This document shows, one piece after another, positions 5,929 through 13,802 of a stretch of 14,450 nucleotides of DNA (positions are counted from its first letter, which is position 1; every line of letters begins with the position of its first letter). Both the position numbers and the translations under genes were made by a program. The notes beneath the pieces are model-generated. The model was not told where the DNA came from. It saw only the letters and a list, made by a program, of their open reading frames with translations, and searched no databases. This DNA comes from SZAS-79 sp038211455 (GTDB lineage Bacteria > Pseudomonadota > Gammaproteobacteria > Burkholderiales > SG8-39): positions 1 through 14,450 of the forward strand of contig JBBQVP010000113.1 in NCBI GenBank assembly GCA_038211455.1, written 5' to 3'.

Positions 5929-6889
5929 CTTTTGCGCCGGTCTGTTTGACGATCTTCGCCCATTTGGCCACGTCCGAGCGGATGACGGCCGCGAACTCTT
6001 CCGGCGTATCGGTGATCGGCTCGGCGCCCTGTTTGGAGAGTGAGTCGGTGATTTCCGGTGTCGCGACAATCGCGCGGATCTCGGCATTCAGGCGATCGAC
6101 GATCGGCTTGGGCGTGCCCGCAGTCGCGAGGATCCCGTACCAGGACACCGACTCATAGCCGGGAAGCCCGGCTTCGGCGACCGTGGGGTACTCAGGCGCG
6201 GTGGGACTGCGCCTGGCGCTGGTGATTGCAATGGCCTTGGCCTTGCCTGACTTGATCAACGGCGCCGAACTGAAGACCGGGACCACGGTCATCTGCACGT
6301 CCCCGTTGACGAGCGCCGTCATCATCGGGCCGAAGCCGGTATAGGGCACGTTGAGCATCTCGATGCCGGCCATGGTGTTGAACATCGCCGCGGACAACTG
6401 CAGCAGGCTCCCGGTGGACGCGTAGGCGAGCTTGCCCGGCTGGGACTTGGCCAGGGCAATGAGTTCCTTCACGCTGTTCGCCGGTACCGACGGATGCAGC
6501 AGGATCAGATTCGGGAACACGGCCACGCGCGTCACCGGGGCGAAATCCTTGACCGGGTCCGAGGTCGGCTTGTCGTAGAGGCTGAAGTTGATCGCGTGCG
6601 TCCCGGTGGTGCCCATGATCAGCGTATAGCCGTCACCTGCCGCGCGCGCCGCGACTTCCGCGCCGATCGAGCCGTTCGCGCCGCCACGGTTTTCGACGAA
6701 AACCTGCTTGCCGAGCCTTTCGGAAAGTTTCTGGGTGATCAGCCGCGCGGCGAGATCGGTGGCCCCGCCCGGTGCAAAGGGCACGACCATGCGCACCGGT
6801 TTGGTCGGCCAGGCATCCTGCGCGTGCGCCGGGGCGATCGGCATCGACAGGGTCAGCAGAACGGCGAAGGCAGGGCCAAGTTTGCGCAT
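5921..6889 (-). CDS. Bug/TctC-family periplasmic tripartite-tricarboxylate-type solute-binding protein
   Basis: This 322-residue protein begins with a classic signal peptide: MRKLG, a hydrophobic core, then an AHA cleavage site with mature start QDAWPTKPVR near 24. The mature chain has the Bug family signatures: WPTKPVRMVVPFAPGG (27-42), a VENRGGANGSIGAEVAA stretch, and YPTVAEAGLPGYE near the C-terminal third. Bug proteins bind small carboxylates in the periplasm and hand them to a TctAB-type membrane transporter. No tctA or tctB is in the window, so this is an orphan binding protein, as is common in Burkholderiales. The ATG at 6889 is chosen for its signal peptide and the AGGAGA at 6895-6900; the frame stays open 57 codons further up without signal-like sequence. 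It faces the decarboxylase/flavoprotein cluster convergently, which suggests but does not prove that it collects that pathway's substrate. Confidence 0.92.
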   Translation of the reverse strand: MRKLGPAFAVLLTLSMPIAPAHAQDAWPTKPVRMVVPFAPGGATDLAARLITQKLSERLGKQVFVENRGGANGSIGAEVAARAAGDGYTLIMGTTGTHAINFSLYDKPTSDPVKDFAPVTRVAVFPNLILLHPSVPANSVKELIALAKSQPGKLAYASTGSLLQLSAAMFNTMAGIEMLNVPYTGFGPMMTALVNGDVQMTVVPVFSSAPLIKSGKAKAIAITSARRSPTAPEYPTVAEAGLPGYESVSWYGILATAGTPKPIVDRLNAEIRAIVATPEITDSLSKQGAEPITDTPEEFAAVIRSDVAKWAKIVKQTGAKAN

Positions 6890-7053
6890 GAGACTCTCCT
6901 GATGTTTTCGGATGCGGCGCGCGCAGGGCGAACGCCCGTTCAAACGAAACGATACGTCAAACCATTCACCTGTATGCCCGTTGTTTTGCAGCCCGGGCGG
7001 AGGATGCCCCATGCTCCCTCGCCCCCTCAGAGTCGAAGCCCTCGCGCCGGCGT
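6890..7053. promoter_or_regulatory. Leader/intergenic region upstream of the Bug gene
   Basis: A 164-base gap between the acyl-CoA dehydrogenase gene and the solute-binding gene, both on the minus strand. It is the only sizeable gap on that strand, so a separate promoter for the solute-binding gene is expected here. A TTGACG on the minus strand resembles a -35 box, but no matching -10 is visible at 16-18 bases. AGGAGA at 6895-6900 is the ribosome site. A short GGGC/GCCC stem (6926-6937) lies in the presumed leader. No convincing terminator for the upstream gene is seen. Confidence 0.35.
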
Positions 7054-8835
7054 TCAGCACGCCGCAAGTTGCTGCGCACGCTCCAGACCGACCGGCTGCT
7101 CGTCCAGCAGCGCATCGACCGCCGCAGCCGCGCTGTCCGCGCCTTCGAGCGGGTCCTGCGGACGCAACCGGTGGTCGACGATCATCCGCGCCATCACGAG
7201 CCGCCGCGCGTCTTGGCCCATTGCGCCCAGCCGCGCGCCTTCGACCGCGAGCAGCACGGCGCTGGTCGCGTGGTACAGGGCGCTCGCCGCCTGGCGGGTC
7301 GGCCCCTCGTCGCCTTGCCTGGCCACCCGCTCGGCAAACATCATCGTCCGCTCGAGCGTCACCCCCAGTTCGGTGCGAAACGAATCGCCGATGTCCGGGG
7401 CCGCGTCAATTTGTGCGCGCAGGTTTGCCGCAAGCGCGCGGTGCGCGCCGGCGCCCGCCACCGCCCGCCGGATGATGTCGATCGCGTTGATGTTCGAGGT
7501 CCCTTCCCACAGCACACCGAGGTGCGCGTCGCGCACCAGACGCGAATTCACCCAGTCTTCGATATAGCCGTTTCCGCCGCGCATTTCCATCGCGCCTGTC
7601 GCCACGCGGATGTTGTCGCGCGCGGTACGAAACTTGAGCAGGGGCGTGAGTATCCTGGCGCATTGCGCGGCATCCGCATCGCCGGCCTCCCCCGCCTCGA
7701 GCTGGACCGCGGTGAACATCGCCACCGAAAGTGACTGCTCGGTCGGCAAAAGCAGTTTCATCAGTTGCCGGCGAACCATCGGCTTTTCGATCAGCAACCC
7801 GCCGAACGCCACCCGGTTGCGCGCCACGGCAAGCGCCTCATTCAAGCACCTGCGCATCATCGCCGCCGCGCGCACGCCGTGCGACAGCCTCGACATGTTG
7901 ACCTGGTCCATCATCTGCTTGAGCCCCTTGTTCGCGCCTTCGCCCACCTGCCCCAGAGGCCAGGCGAGCGCGCCTTCGAACACGACCTCGCCCGACGCCA
8001 TCGAGCGGGAACCGAGCTTGTCCTTCAGGCGTGCGACCCTATACCGGTTGCGACTGCCGTCGGGCAGGCGCCGCGGCAGCGCAAACAGCGCAAGCCCACT
8101 ATTGCCGGGCAGCGCCCCTTCGGGGCGCGCGAGCAGCAACGTGACGTCGGCGTCCGCGCAGGAGCAGAACCATTTGTCGCCATACAGCCGCCACCCGCCT
8201 TCCTCTGCCCTCGCCGTGAGTTCGATGCCGCTTACGTCTGAACCCCCGCTCTTTTCAGTCATGAATTGCGCGCCCTTGAGAATCGCGCCCATATCCTGGC
8301 TCAACATGCCCGGCAGCACACGGTCCTTCAGCGCCTGGTCGCCGTAGCGCTCGATCAGAAGCGCCGTGGTTTCCGTGACCGATATCGGGCACATCAGGGC
8401 GAATTCCGACTGCGCAAAGAGATACTGGAAGACGTACTTGCCCACCGGCGGAACCGGCTCCGCCAGACCGAACACGCCTGCGCGCCGCGACATGCAGTGG
8501 ATGCCGAACTCCGCATAACCGATCTTTTCCATCTCGCGATACGACGGATGGAAGTCGATCCAGTCCTCGTCGCGGCCGAAGCGATCACGCGCTCTGAGCT
8601 GCGGAACATGGCGGTCAGCCTCGCGCGCAAGTTCATCGAGGCGCGTCCCGACAACAGCGCCCAGACGACGGTAGTGCGGTGTGAGTTGCTCTCGCAAGGA
8701 GTCCGGCAGGTACAGGCGCAGCAATCCCTGCAGCGAGTCGTCGATCTCGAAGAAGTTGAGTCCCTGGCAATCGGGCGCGATTCGGTCCGATCCCGATGTC
8801 GCGGCGGGTACGTGCGGGGTGAGCTGTGCGCCCAT
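7054..8835 (-). CDS. Acyl-CoA dehydrogenase family protein (AidB-like subgroup features)
   Basis: This 593-residue flavoprotein is longer than ordinary acyl-CoA dehydrogenases (about 380-400) and close to the AidB/FadE-type long forms. Visible motifs are FMTEKSGGSDVSGIE (191-205), the FAD/substrate loop; GDKWFCSCADAD (219-230); MEMRGGNGYIED (417-428); and VLWEGTSNINAIDIIRRA (441-458), whose Glu444 is at the position of the catalytic base in MCAD-type enzymes. The C-terminal ~130 residues extend beyond the core as in AidB-like proteins. It likely oxidises an acyl-CoA to the enoyl-CoA in the cytoplasm. The ATG at 8835 has a near-perfect AAGGAGGT (8839-8846), so the longer open frame to 8946 is rejected as N-terminus. 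It follows the VOC gene by 32 bases and is probably the last gene of the long minus-strand operon. The acyl chain preferred is unknown. Confidence 0.9.
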   Translation of the reverse strand: MGAQLTPHVPAATSGSDRIAPDCQGLNFFEIDDSLQGLLRLYLPDSLREQLTPHYRRLGAVVGTRLDELAREADRHVPQLRARDRFGRDEDWIDFHPSYREMEKIGYAEFGIHCMSRRAGVFGLAEPVPPVGKYVFQYLFAQSEFALMCPISVTETTALLIERYGDQALKDRVLPGMLSQDMGAILKGAQFMTEKSGGSDVSGIELTARAEEGGWRLYGDKWFCSCADADVTLLLARPEGALPGNSGLALFALPRRLPDGSRNRYRVARLKDKLGSRSMASGEVVFEGALAWPLGQVGEGANKGLKQMMDQVNMSRLSHGVRAAAMMRRCLNEALAVARNRVAFGGLLIEKPMVRRQLMKLLLPTEQSLSVAMFTAVQLEAGEAGDADAAQCARILTPLLKFRTARDNIRVATGAMEMRGGNGYIEDWVNSRLVRDAHLGVLWEGTSNINAIDIIRRAVAGAGAHRALAANLRAQIDAAPDIGDSFRTELGVTLERTMMFAERVARQGDEGPTRQAASALYHATSAVLLAVEGARLGAMGQDARRLVMARMIVDHRLRPQDPLEGADSAAAAVDALLDEQPVGLERAQQLAAC

Positions 8836-8838
8836 GCA

Positions 8839-8846
8839 ACCTCCTT
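8839..8846 (-). promoter_or_regulatory. Strong Shine-Dalgarno site of the acyl-CoA dehydrogenase gene
   Basis: AAGGAGGT, almost fully complementary to the 16S rRNA tail, three bases before the ATG at 8835-8833. It is the strongest ribosome site noted in the window and sets the start. Confidence 0.7.
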
Positions 8847-8857
8847 GTTGTGCTGAA

Positions 8858-8876
8858 AGGGGCAGGATCAGCCCCT
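8858..8876 (-). promoter_or_regulatory. Small stem-loop enclosing the stop codon between VOC and acyl-CoA dehydrogenase genes
   Basis: On the minus strand AGGGGC pairs with GCCCCT around a seven-base loop that contains the TGA stop of the VOC gene. Only a TTT follows, so it is not a clear rho-independent terminator. It might modulate readthrough or mRNA processing ahead of the strong downstream ribosome site. Confidence 0.3.
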
Positions 8877-9341
8877 GGGCTGGTTTCCCAGTTTCAGGAT
8901 CCGCTCGATACGGTCTTCCACCGTCGCGTCGGTGCCGCCCTTCCACTCGAGAACCTGCAGCACGACGCCATTGGCGTCCCTGGGCCGAAGCACCACTTCG
9001 CTGCGGTTGGTGAATTCGTCCCTGAGCGGAATCTTGTAGCCCTTGGTTTCGACCCCGGACACGAACTCCTCGAGATTGTCGACTTCCAGCCCCAGGTGAT
9101 GCAGCCCCTCACCGTGCTTGGCGATGTGCTGGTTGATGAACCCATCCGGCTCAAGGGACTGCACGAGAGAAAGCACGTTCTCCCCGATCTGCATATAGGC
9201 GACCCTGACCGGGCCGGCCTTTTCGTGCAGCACCTCGGTGCGAATGTGCACGGCGTTGAGCAACCCGGCGTACTGCTTGACGGCCTGCTCGACATCCTTG
9301 ACCGCGATAGCTACGTGATCGATCCTCTTGATGCCGGCCAT
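8868..9341 (-). CDS. VOC/glyoxalase-superfamily protein, methylmalonyl-CoA epimerase-like
   Basis: A 157-residue vicinal-oxygen-chelate protein with two beta-alpha-beta-beta-beta modules. The first opens with IDHVAIAVKDVEQAV (7-21) and the second with GLHHLGLEVDNLEEFV (79-94). The candidate metal ligands of methylmalonyl-CoA epimerase are at expected places: His9, Gln51 or Gln61, His81/His82, and Glu132 in the closing strand VVLQVLE (126-132). The segment VLRPRDANGVVLQVLE resembles the epimerase HPKDxxGVLxELxE block but lacks its His. It could be a methylmalonyl/ethylmalonyl-CoA epimerase or an isomerase or dioxygenase acting on the hydroxylase product encoded upstream. It has a GGGGGA ribosome site and lies 33 bases after the hydroxylase gene. 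The family is sure; the reaction is not. Confidence 0.85.
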   Translation of the reverse strand: MAGIKRIDHVAIAVKDVEQAVKQYAGLLNAVHIRTEVLHEKAGPVRVAYMQIGENVLSLVQSLEPDGFINQHIAKHGEGLHHLGLEVDNLEEFVSGVETKGYKIPLRDEFTNRSEVVLRPRDANGVVLQVLEWKGGTDATVEDRIERILKLGNQPRG

Positions 9342-9374
9342 GCTTCCCCCTTGGTGTGGCGCCGGACCGCCCGG

Positions 9375-10637
9375 CTAGCGCGCGTTGACCTGCGACTTCG
9401 CAAATCCCGCGGTCTGCTTGTAGCGCGCGGCGATCGCCTCGAGTTCTTCCTGCGAGATCACGTCGTTGACGTGCTTGAATCCCTGGGGCGCGCGCTCTTC
9501 GGCCAACTGCATGACCTGGTCCGGGCCGTTACCGCGATTGGCAAGGATGATCTTCCCCGTCGCTTCGCGGCGCTCCGCTTCGTAACGCTCGAGCGCCTTC
9601 GCCACGTCCGCTTCAGCGGCCAGCGCGTTTGCAAGGCTCTCGGTATCGAGTATTGCCTGCGCCGCGCCGTTCGAGCCGATCGGGTACATCGGGTGCGCCG
9701 CGTCCCCCAGCAGGGTCACGCGGCCGTGCGACCAGCGCGCGAGCGGGTCGCGGTCGCACATCGGATACTCGTACGCCGGGCCGCCGTTGGCGATCAGCGA
9801 AGGCACGTCGAGCCAGTCCCACTTCCAGCCATCGAACGGGCGCGCAAACACGCCCTTGTCGACTTCGCGGGCCCAGTCCTGTCGCGGCGGGGTGTCGCCC
9901 GGCACCGCGAGTTCCATGATCCAGTTGGTAAGGTTGTTCCCGGTCTCTTCGAACACCTTGCGGGAGATCGGGTACACCACGGCTTTCTGCGTGGCGTGGC
10001 CGGCCTGCATCATGCTCCGCCCGGTCAGGAAGGGCGGCGCGATACAGGTACCGCGCCACAGCACGCGCCCCGAATAGATGGGCAGGCCTTCGTCGGGGAA
10101 AAACGCCGCGCGCACGGTGGAGTGGATACCATCAGCCGCTACGATCAGCTCGGCGCCGACCTCGGCCACTTCCTCGTTGCTGCGCCGGCTCTCGAATACG
10201 GCTTTCGCCGGCGCGCCGAAGGTGCCGATGTCGAAACGCTTGATCGCATGCCCCGTGCGCACGCGCTCCGCACCCAGGCGTTTCACCGCGTGCCGGTAAA
10301 GCAGCATGTGCAGTTCGCCGCGATGGATCGACACCTGCGGAAAGTCGTAGCCGGCGGCGATCCCGCGCGGCTCGCGCCAGATCGCCTGGCCATGCCGGTT
10401 GAAGAACGCCAGCTCGGCTGTCTCGATGCCGGTGGCGAGGAGTTCCTCGAGCAGCCCGAGCGCGGCAAGGATCTTTACGCTGTGGGGCAGCAGGTTGATG
10501 CCTACGCCCAGCGGCTCGATGCGCTCGGAGGCCTCGAACACCGTGCATTCTATGCCGCGACGCTCGCACTGCAGGGCCATTGCGAGTCCGCCGATGCCAC
10601 CGCCGGCAATGGCGACCCGGGTAGTCAGTTTCTGCAT
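9375..10637 (-). CDS. FAD-dependent aromatic hydroxylase, PhzS-like flavin-dependent oxidoreductase
   Basis: This 420-residue class A flavin monooxygenase has the three usual fingerprints: GGGIGGLAMAL (12-22) for FAD, AADGIHSTVR (167-176), the DG motif that contacts FAD and NAD(P)H, and GDAAHPMYPIGSNGAAQAIL (311-330). From memory it follows Pseudomonas PhzS closely: PLGVGIN (42-48), SIHRGEL (103-109), YPMCDRDPLARW (291-302) and KIILANR (362-368). PhzS hydroxylates and decarboxylates a methylated phenazine carboxylate. No phenazine genes are here, so another aromatic or heteroaromatic carboxylate is more likely. The first FAD glycine motif sits at the very N-terminus, so the ATG at 10637 fits; the longer frame to 10874 overlaps the thiolase and is rejected. 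It begins 13 bases after the thiolase stop, with a weak ribosome site, which suggests coupled translation. The protein ends with a 50-residue tail beyond the PhzS core. Confidence 0.88.
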   Translation of the reverse strand: MQKLTTRVAIAGGGIGGLAMALQCERRGIECTVFEASERIEPLGVGINLLPHSVKILAALGLLEELLATGIETAELAFFNRHGQAIWREPRGIAAGYDFPQVSIHRGELHMLLYRHAVKRLGAERVRTGHAIKRFDIGTFGAPAKAVFESRRSNEEVAEVGAELIVAADGIHSTVRAAFFPDEGLPIYSGRVLWRGTCIAPPFLTGRSMMQAGHATQKAVVYPISRKVFEETGNNLTNWIMELAVPGDTPPRQDWAREVDKGVFARPFDGWKWDWLDVPSLIANGGPAYEYPMCDRDPLARWSHGRVTLLGDAAHPMYPIGSNGAAQAILDTESLANALAAEADVAKALERYEAERREATGKIILANRGNGPDQVMQLAEERAPQGFKHVNDVISQEELEAIAARYKQTAGFAKSQVNAR

Positions 10638-10650
10638 CGAACCGGGCTGC

Positions 10651-11835
10651 CTAGGCCCGCTCGAAGATCGCCGCGATTCCCTGCCCGCCACCGATGCACA
10701 TGGTGACCAGCGCGTAACGGCCCTGGATGCGCTCGAGCTCGTACAGCGCCTTGACGGTGAGAATTGCGCCGGTTGCACCGATCGGGTGGCCAAGCGCCAC
10801 CGCGCCGCCATTCGGGTTGACCTTCGCTGGATCGAGGCCAAGGTCCTTGGTGACGGCCATGGCCTGGACCGCAAACGCCTCGTTCGATTCGATCACATCC
10901 ATGTCCGCAGGCTTGAGGCCCGCCTTCTCGAACACGCGCCGGACCGCGGGAATCGGACCGAGCCCCATGACCTCGGGATCCACCCCGGCGTGCGCATAGG
11001 CGACAAGTCCTGCCATCGGCTTCGCGCCGGCGTTCTTCGCCGCGCTGGCCTCCATCATGACGATCGCGGCGCCTGCGTCGTTCAACCCGGACGCGTTGCC
11101 CGCGGTCACCGTGCCGTCCTTCTTGAACACGGTCCTGAGTTTCTGCATGTCTTCCAGTTTGACATCCGGACGCACGTGTTCGTCGGTGGTGAACTGCACC
11201 GGGCCCTTGCGGGTCTTCAGTTCGATACCCACGACCTGGCTCGTGAAATAACCCTTGACGTGCGCATTGGCCGCGCGCTTGTGGCTCTCCATCGCGAACG
11301 CATCCTGCGCTTCGCGGCCGATGCCGTACTTCGCAGCGATGTTCTCCGCCGTGACACCCATGTGCCCGTGGCCGAAAGGGTCGTGCAGCGCGCCGGTCAT
11401 TGCGTCGACCACCGCGCCATCGCCCATTCGCTGGCCCCAGCGCCCTGCCGGCAGGAAATACGCCGCGCGGCTCATGCTCTCCGCGCCGCCGCCGACCACC
11501 ACGTCGGTATCTCCCAACAGGATGTGCTGGGCGGCCGAAACGATGGCCTGCAGGCCGCTGCCGCACAGGCGGTTCACCGTCAGGCAGGGCGTGCCCACTG
11601 CAAGCCCCGCATCGATCGCGGCCACACGCGAAAGGTACATGTCGCGCGCTTCGCCGTGGATCACCCCGCCGATCACAACGTGGCCGATGGTTGCAGGGTC
11701 GATCTTCGCGCGCGCAACCGCCTCCTTGATCGCGATCGCGCCAAGCTTCGTCGCGGGCACCTCCTTCAGCGAGCCGCCGTAGTCACCGATGCCGGTGCGG
11801 GTTCCCGATACCACCACCACTTCGCGTGTGCTCAT
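10651..11835 (-). CDS. bktB: Beta-ketothiolase (acetyl-CoA C-acyltransferase), BktB-like
   Basis: A complete 394-residue biosynthetic-type thiolase. The catalytic residues are in place: Cys91 in NRLCGSGLQAI (88-98), the NEAF motif (318-321), His350 in GHPIGATG (349-356) and Cys380 in CIGGGQG (380-386). By memory it resembles Cupriavidus BktB more than PhaA, for example in the EVVVVSGTRT start, the ARDMYLSRVAA stretch (63-73) and the GRYALVTMCIGGGQGIAAIF ending. BktB condenses acetyl-CoA with acetyl- or propionyl-CoA for polyhydroxyalkanoate monomers or runs in reverse for beta-oxidation. Its ATG overlaps the rimO stop by four bases (ATGA). The next gene, the hydroxylase, follows by 13 bases. 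The enzyme class is certain; the BktB rather than PhaA label should be tested by phylogeny. Confidence 0.9.
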   Translation of the reverse strand: MSTREVVVVSGTRTGIGDYGGSLKEVPATKLGAIAIKEAVARAKIDPATIGHVVIGGVIHGEARDMYLSRVAAIDAGLAVGTPCLTVNRLCGSGLQAIVSAAQHILLGDTDVVVGGGAESMSRAAYFLPAGRWGQRMGDGAVVDAMTGALHDPFGHGHMGVTAENIAAKYGIGREAQDAFAMESHKRAANAHVKGYFTSQVVGIELKTRKGPVQFTTDEHVRPDVKLEDMQKLRTVFKKDGTVTAGNASGLNDAGAAIVMMEASAAKNAGAKPMAGLVAYAHAGVDPEVMGLGPIPAVRRVFEKAGLKPADMDVIESNEAFAVQAMAVTKDLGLDPAKVNPNGGAVALGHPIGATGAILTVKALYELERIQGRYALVTMCIGGGQGIAAIFERA

Positions 11836-13205
11836 GCCAACCTCCCGATAAGATCGTGCGCGTCGGACTTTTCGACGGCCACGTCGGCGAATTCGCCGGT
11901 CTTCAATTTTGCGCCGTTTCGAATGCGCACGACGCCGTCGATTTCCGGAGCGTCGGCCGCGCTGCGCGCGATCGCCTCCTTGTCGCGGATTTCATCGACC
12001 AGCACACGCATGGTGCGGCCTACTTTCGACTTCAGCCGGGCCGCGCTGATCTTTTCCTGCTTCTGCATGAAGCGCGCACGCCGCTCCTCGCGAAGCCCGG
12101 CCGGCACCGGGTCGGGCAGGTCGTTTGCCTTCGCGCCGTCCACCGGCGAGTAGGCAAAGCAGCCAACGCGGTCCAGCTGCGCCTCGTCGAGGAAGCCGAG
12201 CAGTTCCTCGAACTCCGCTTCGGTCTCGCCCGGAAAGCCGGCGATGAAGGTGCTGCGTATGGTGATTTCCGGGCAGATCTTGCGCCAGGCGCGGATCCGC
12301 TCGAGCGTGTTTTCGCTGTTCGCCGGGCGCTTCATGAGCTTCAGGATGCGCGGGCTCGCGTGCTGGAACGGGACATCAAGATAGGGCAGGATCTTTCCGT
12401 CGGCCATCAGCGGCACGACCGCGTCGACGCTGGGGTACGGATAGACGTAGTGCAGGCGTACCCACACCCCGAGTTCGCCCAGCGCGCGGCACAGTTCGGT
12501 CATCTTCGTCTTCACGGGACGGCCCTGCCAGAAGCCGGTGCGGTATTTGACGTCCACCCCATAGGCACTGGTGTCCTGGGAGATCACGAGCAGTTCCCTG
12601 ACGCCCGCTTTCACGAGGTTCTCGGCCTCCTGCATGACCTCGCCGACCGCGCGCGAGACGAGGTCGCCGCGCATCGAGGGAATGATGCAGAAGGTGCAGC
12701 GGTGGTTGCAGCCCTCCGAAATCTTCAGGTACGCGTAGTGTCTGGGCGTGAGCCGGATGCCCTGCGGTGGAACCAGGTCGGTGTAGGGGTCGTGCAGACG
12801 CGGCAGGTGCGCGTGCACTGCTGCCATCACGCCCTCCGTATCGTGCGGCCCAGTGACCGCAAGCACCGCGGGATGCGCGGCTTTCACCACGCCGTCTTTC
12901 GCCCCGAGGCAGCCGGTAACAATCACCTTGCCGTTCTCGGCCAGCGCCTCGCCGATCGCGTCGAGCGACTCCTCGACCGCCGAATCAATGAACCCGCAGG
13001 TGTTGACCACCACCAGATCTGCGCCGTCGTAGCTCGGAGAAATCAGGTACCCCTCGGCGCGCAGCTGGGTGAGGATGCGCTCGGAATCGACCAGCGCCTT
13101 CGGGCAGCCGAGGGATACGAATCCGACTGTCGGCGGCGCGGCATTCCGTTTGGCGCGGCCTTTCGCAGCGGCAGCCCCCTGCGTCCTGGGTGCGGCCGCC
13201 ACCAT
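11832..13205 (-). CDS. rimO: Ribosomal protein S12 methylthiotransferase RimO
   Basis: This 457-residue radical-SAM methylthiotransferase adds a methylthio group to the conserved Asp of ribosomal protein S12. The N-terminal MTTase domain has SLGCPKALVDSE (31-42) and three cluster cysteines, Cys34, Cys70 and Cys99. The radical-SAM cluster CNHRCTFC gives Cys166, Cys170 and Cys173, followed by IIPSMRGDLVSR. A C-terminal TRAM-like RNA-binding domain occupies roughly the last 70 residues. RimO is usually about 440 residues; the extra length is a 25-residue Ala/Lys/Arg-rich N-terminal tail. The ATG at 13205 overlaps the phaR stop by one base, and its own stop overlaps the thiolase start by four bases, so it is tightly embedded in the polyhydroxyalkanoate operon. 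The longer frame to 13403 overlaps phaR and is rejected. Confidence 0.95.
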   Translation of the reverse strand: MVAAAPRTQGAAAAKGRAKRNAAPPTVGFVSLGCPKALVDSERILTQLRAEGYLISPSYDGADLVVVNTCGFIDSAVEESLDAIGEALAENGKVIVTGCLGAKDGVVKAAHPAVLAVTGPHDTEGVMAAVHAHLPRLHDPYTDLVPPQGIRLTPRHYAYLKISEGCNHRCTFCIIPSMRGDLVSRAVGEVMQEAENLVKAGVRELLVISQDTSAYGVDVKYRTGFWQGRPVKTKMTELCRALGELGVWVRLHYVYPYPSVDAVVPLMADGKILPYLDVPFQHASPRILKLMKRPANSENTLERIRAWRKICPEITIRSTFIAGFPGETEAEFEELLGFLDEAQLDRVGCFAYSPVDGAKANDLPDPVPAGLREERRARFMQKQEKISAARLKSKVGRTMRVLVDEIRDKEAIARSAADAPEIDGVVRIRNGAKLKTGEFADVAVEKSDAHDLIGRLA

Positions 13206-13783
13206 CAGGACTTCTTGTCGGACGAATCCTGGTCGACCTTTGCGCCCGGCGGGAAACCCGGGAACGTGAAGCCGGTGAACATGTTGCGCGACTGGCTGGT
13301 CATCTGCTCCTGCAGTTGCGCGAACATCTTCTGGCTTTGATCCATGTAGGTCTGCATGAGCCCCTGCATCGCCGGACCCTGCATGCTCATGAACTGGGTC
13401 CACATCTCGGTGGGCACTTTTGCACCGTCTCCATAGAGCTTGGTCGACTGGTCCTGCAGAGACTTCTGCATCTCCTGGAACGCGTTGATGTTCTTTTCCA
13501 GGTAGCCGCCCATCATGCCCTGCATGGCGTTGCCGTAGGTGCGGATCATCTGGGAGAGGGCATCCGATGTGAACATCGGGGCGCCGCTGGACTCCTCCTC
13601 GAGGATGATCTGCAGCAGTATCTGGCGCGTGAGGTCCTCGCCGGACTTCGCATCCACCGCCTTGAAATCCTCCTGCTTGAGGACCATCTGCTTCACGTCG
13701 ACGAGCGTGATGTAGCTCGATGTCTTGGTGTCGTAGAGCCTGCGATTCGGGTACTTCTTGATCAGTCTGACCTGATTTTCCAT
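13205..13783 (-). CDS. phaR: Polyhydroxyalkanoate synthesis repressor PhaR
   Basis: A 192-residue protein with the PHB/PHA accumulation regulator DNA-binding N-domain at the start: VRLIKKYPNRRLYDTKTSSY (5-24) and YITLVDVKQMV (24-34). The PHB-binding middle domain follows, then a Met/Gln-rich C-terminal half with MQGMMGGYLEKNI near 97 and QGPAMQGLMQTYMDQSQKMF near 141. PhaR represses phasin and its own expression and is released by binding polymer granules. The ATG at 13783 has an AGGGGA ribosome site; an upstream ATG at 13822 would overlap phaB and adds 13 unlikely residues. It follows phaB by 19 bases and overlaps rimO by one base. Autoregulation would then also affect rimO if they share a transcript, which is inference. 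Confidence 0.95.
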   Translation of the reverse strand: MENQVRLIKKYPNRRLYDTKTSSYITLVDVKQMVLKQEDFKAVDAKSGEDLTRQILLQIILEEESSGAPMFTSDALSQMIRTYGNAMQGMMGGYLEKNINAFQEMQKSLQDQSTKLYGDGAKVPTEMWTQFMSMQGPAMQGLMQTYMDQSQKMFAQLQEQMTSQSRNMFTGFTFPGFPPGAKVDQDSSDKKS

Positions 13784-13802
13784 TCGGATTCCCCTGGGTG
13801 CA

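Noticed and set aside
6926..6941. Overlapping GGGC/GCCC and GAAC/GTTC mini-hairpins in the Bug gene leader, as a possible terminator or riboswitch
   Set aside because: Stems are only four base pairs with four-base loops, no U-tract follows, and no known riboswitch core is visible.
6940..6970. TTGACG as a sigma-70 promoter for the Bug gene
   Set aside because: No acceptable -10 element is present at 16-18 bases; kept only as a remark in the intergenic entry.
8826..10706. Long plus-strand open frame (626 codons)
   Set aside because: It is antisense to the VOC and hydroxylase genes, which both have intact family motifs; its His/Arg-rich composition is that of a mirror frame.
10399..13340. Two overlapping long plus-strand frames (10399-12153 and 11826-13340)
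   Set aside because: They are antisense to the thiolase and RimO genes and contain no motifs; the opposite strand explains the sequence fully.
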